Shown: positions 5,097-5,137 of the stretch, one piece after another
Layout: every line of letters begins with the position of its first letter
Numbering within the stretch: the stretch's first letter is position 1
Assembly (NCBI GenBank): GCA_900548315.1
Contig: URJU01000153.1
Span: 1-5,137 of the forward strand
Length of the DNA: 5,137 nucleotides
Direction: 5' to 3'
DNA from: an uncultured Coprococcus sp.
Lineage (GTDB): Bacteria; Bacillota; Clostridia; Lachnospirales; Lachnospiraceae
Program-made: the position numbers and the translations under genes
The notes under the pieces: generated by a model
What the model was told of the DNA's origin: nothing
Databases searched by the model: none
Seen by the model: the letters and a program-made list of their open reading frames with translations, nothing else

Positions 5097-5137
5097 CTGT
5101 CTCTTATACACATCTGACGCTGCCGACGATAAGGCTC
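5097..5137. other. Nextera (Tn5) sequencing adapter left on the contig end
   Basis: CTGTCTCTTATACACATCT (5097-5115) is the reverse complement of the 19-bp Tn5 mosaic end used in Illumina Nextera libraries. GACGCTGCCGACGA (5116-5129) continues exactly into the reverse complement of the Read 1 transposase adapter. The last eight bases TAAGGCTC (5130-5137) sit where the i5 index belongs. Their complement GAGCCTTA matches, as I recall, Nextera index S521. This is technical sequence and should be trimmed; genomic sequence ends at 5096. Confidence 0.98.

Noticed and set aside
5097..5115. A transposon Tn5 end, suggesting a mobile element at the right edge.
   Set aside because: The 19-bp mosaic end is engineered and is followed exactly by Nextera adapter and index bases, so it is library sequence.

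Overview
The window is an ordinary chromosomal stretch of a low-to-mid-GC Gram-positive anaerobe. Lachnospiraceae is my best guess, in the Coprococcus/Butyrivibrio/Roseburia range. This rests on ATA- and AGA-rich codon use, strong AGGAGG ribosome binding sites, sigma-A-type promoters with extended -10 elements, a 581-residue pyruvate kinase with a PEP-utiliser tail, an exported SH3b-NlpC/P60 hydrolase and a long-form hibernation factor. It is inferred from protein flavour, not from a taxonomic marker.

Layout, all genes on the + strand: (1) an extended -10 at the left edge, then a DUF1189-like membrane protein from a TTG start (75-956); (2) pyruvate kinase pyk (1020-2765), 63 bp downstream with no visible terminator between, so the two are probably co-transcribed; (3) a 199-bp regulatory gap with a near-consensus promoter, two WalR-box-like motifs and a 17-bp direct repeat spaced exactly 42 bp; (4) a secreted peptidoglycan hydrolase, 2965-4347 (signal peptide, two SH3b domains, Asp-rich linker, NlpC/P60 domain); (5) a gap with a compound inverted repeat, then the hpf promoter and a perfect 7-bp leader hairpin; (6) long-form hpf (4508-5035); (7) a good promoter facing right for a gene beyond the edge. 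From common Firmicutes gene order this may be secA, but nothing here shows it.

The last 41 bases (5097-5137) are not biological. They match the Illumina Nextera (Tn5) adapter: the mosaic end, the rest of the Read 1 adapter, and exactly 8 bases that fit an i5 index. Genomic sequence ends at 5096.

The genes do not form one pathway: central glycolysis (pyk), cell-wall remodelling (NlpC/P60) and stationary-phase ribosome dimerisation (hpf) stand side by side, each of the last two with its own promoter. I see no mobile element, CRISPR, RNA gene or defence system, and no convincing undescribed system. What deserves a second look is the regulatory DNA upstream of the hydrolase, the hpf leader hairpin and the adapter tail.
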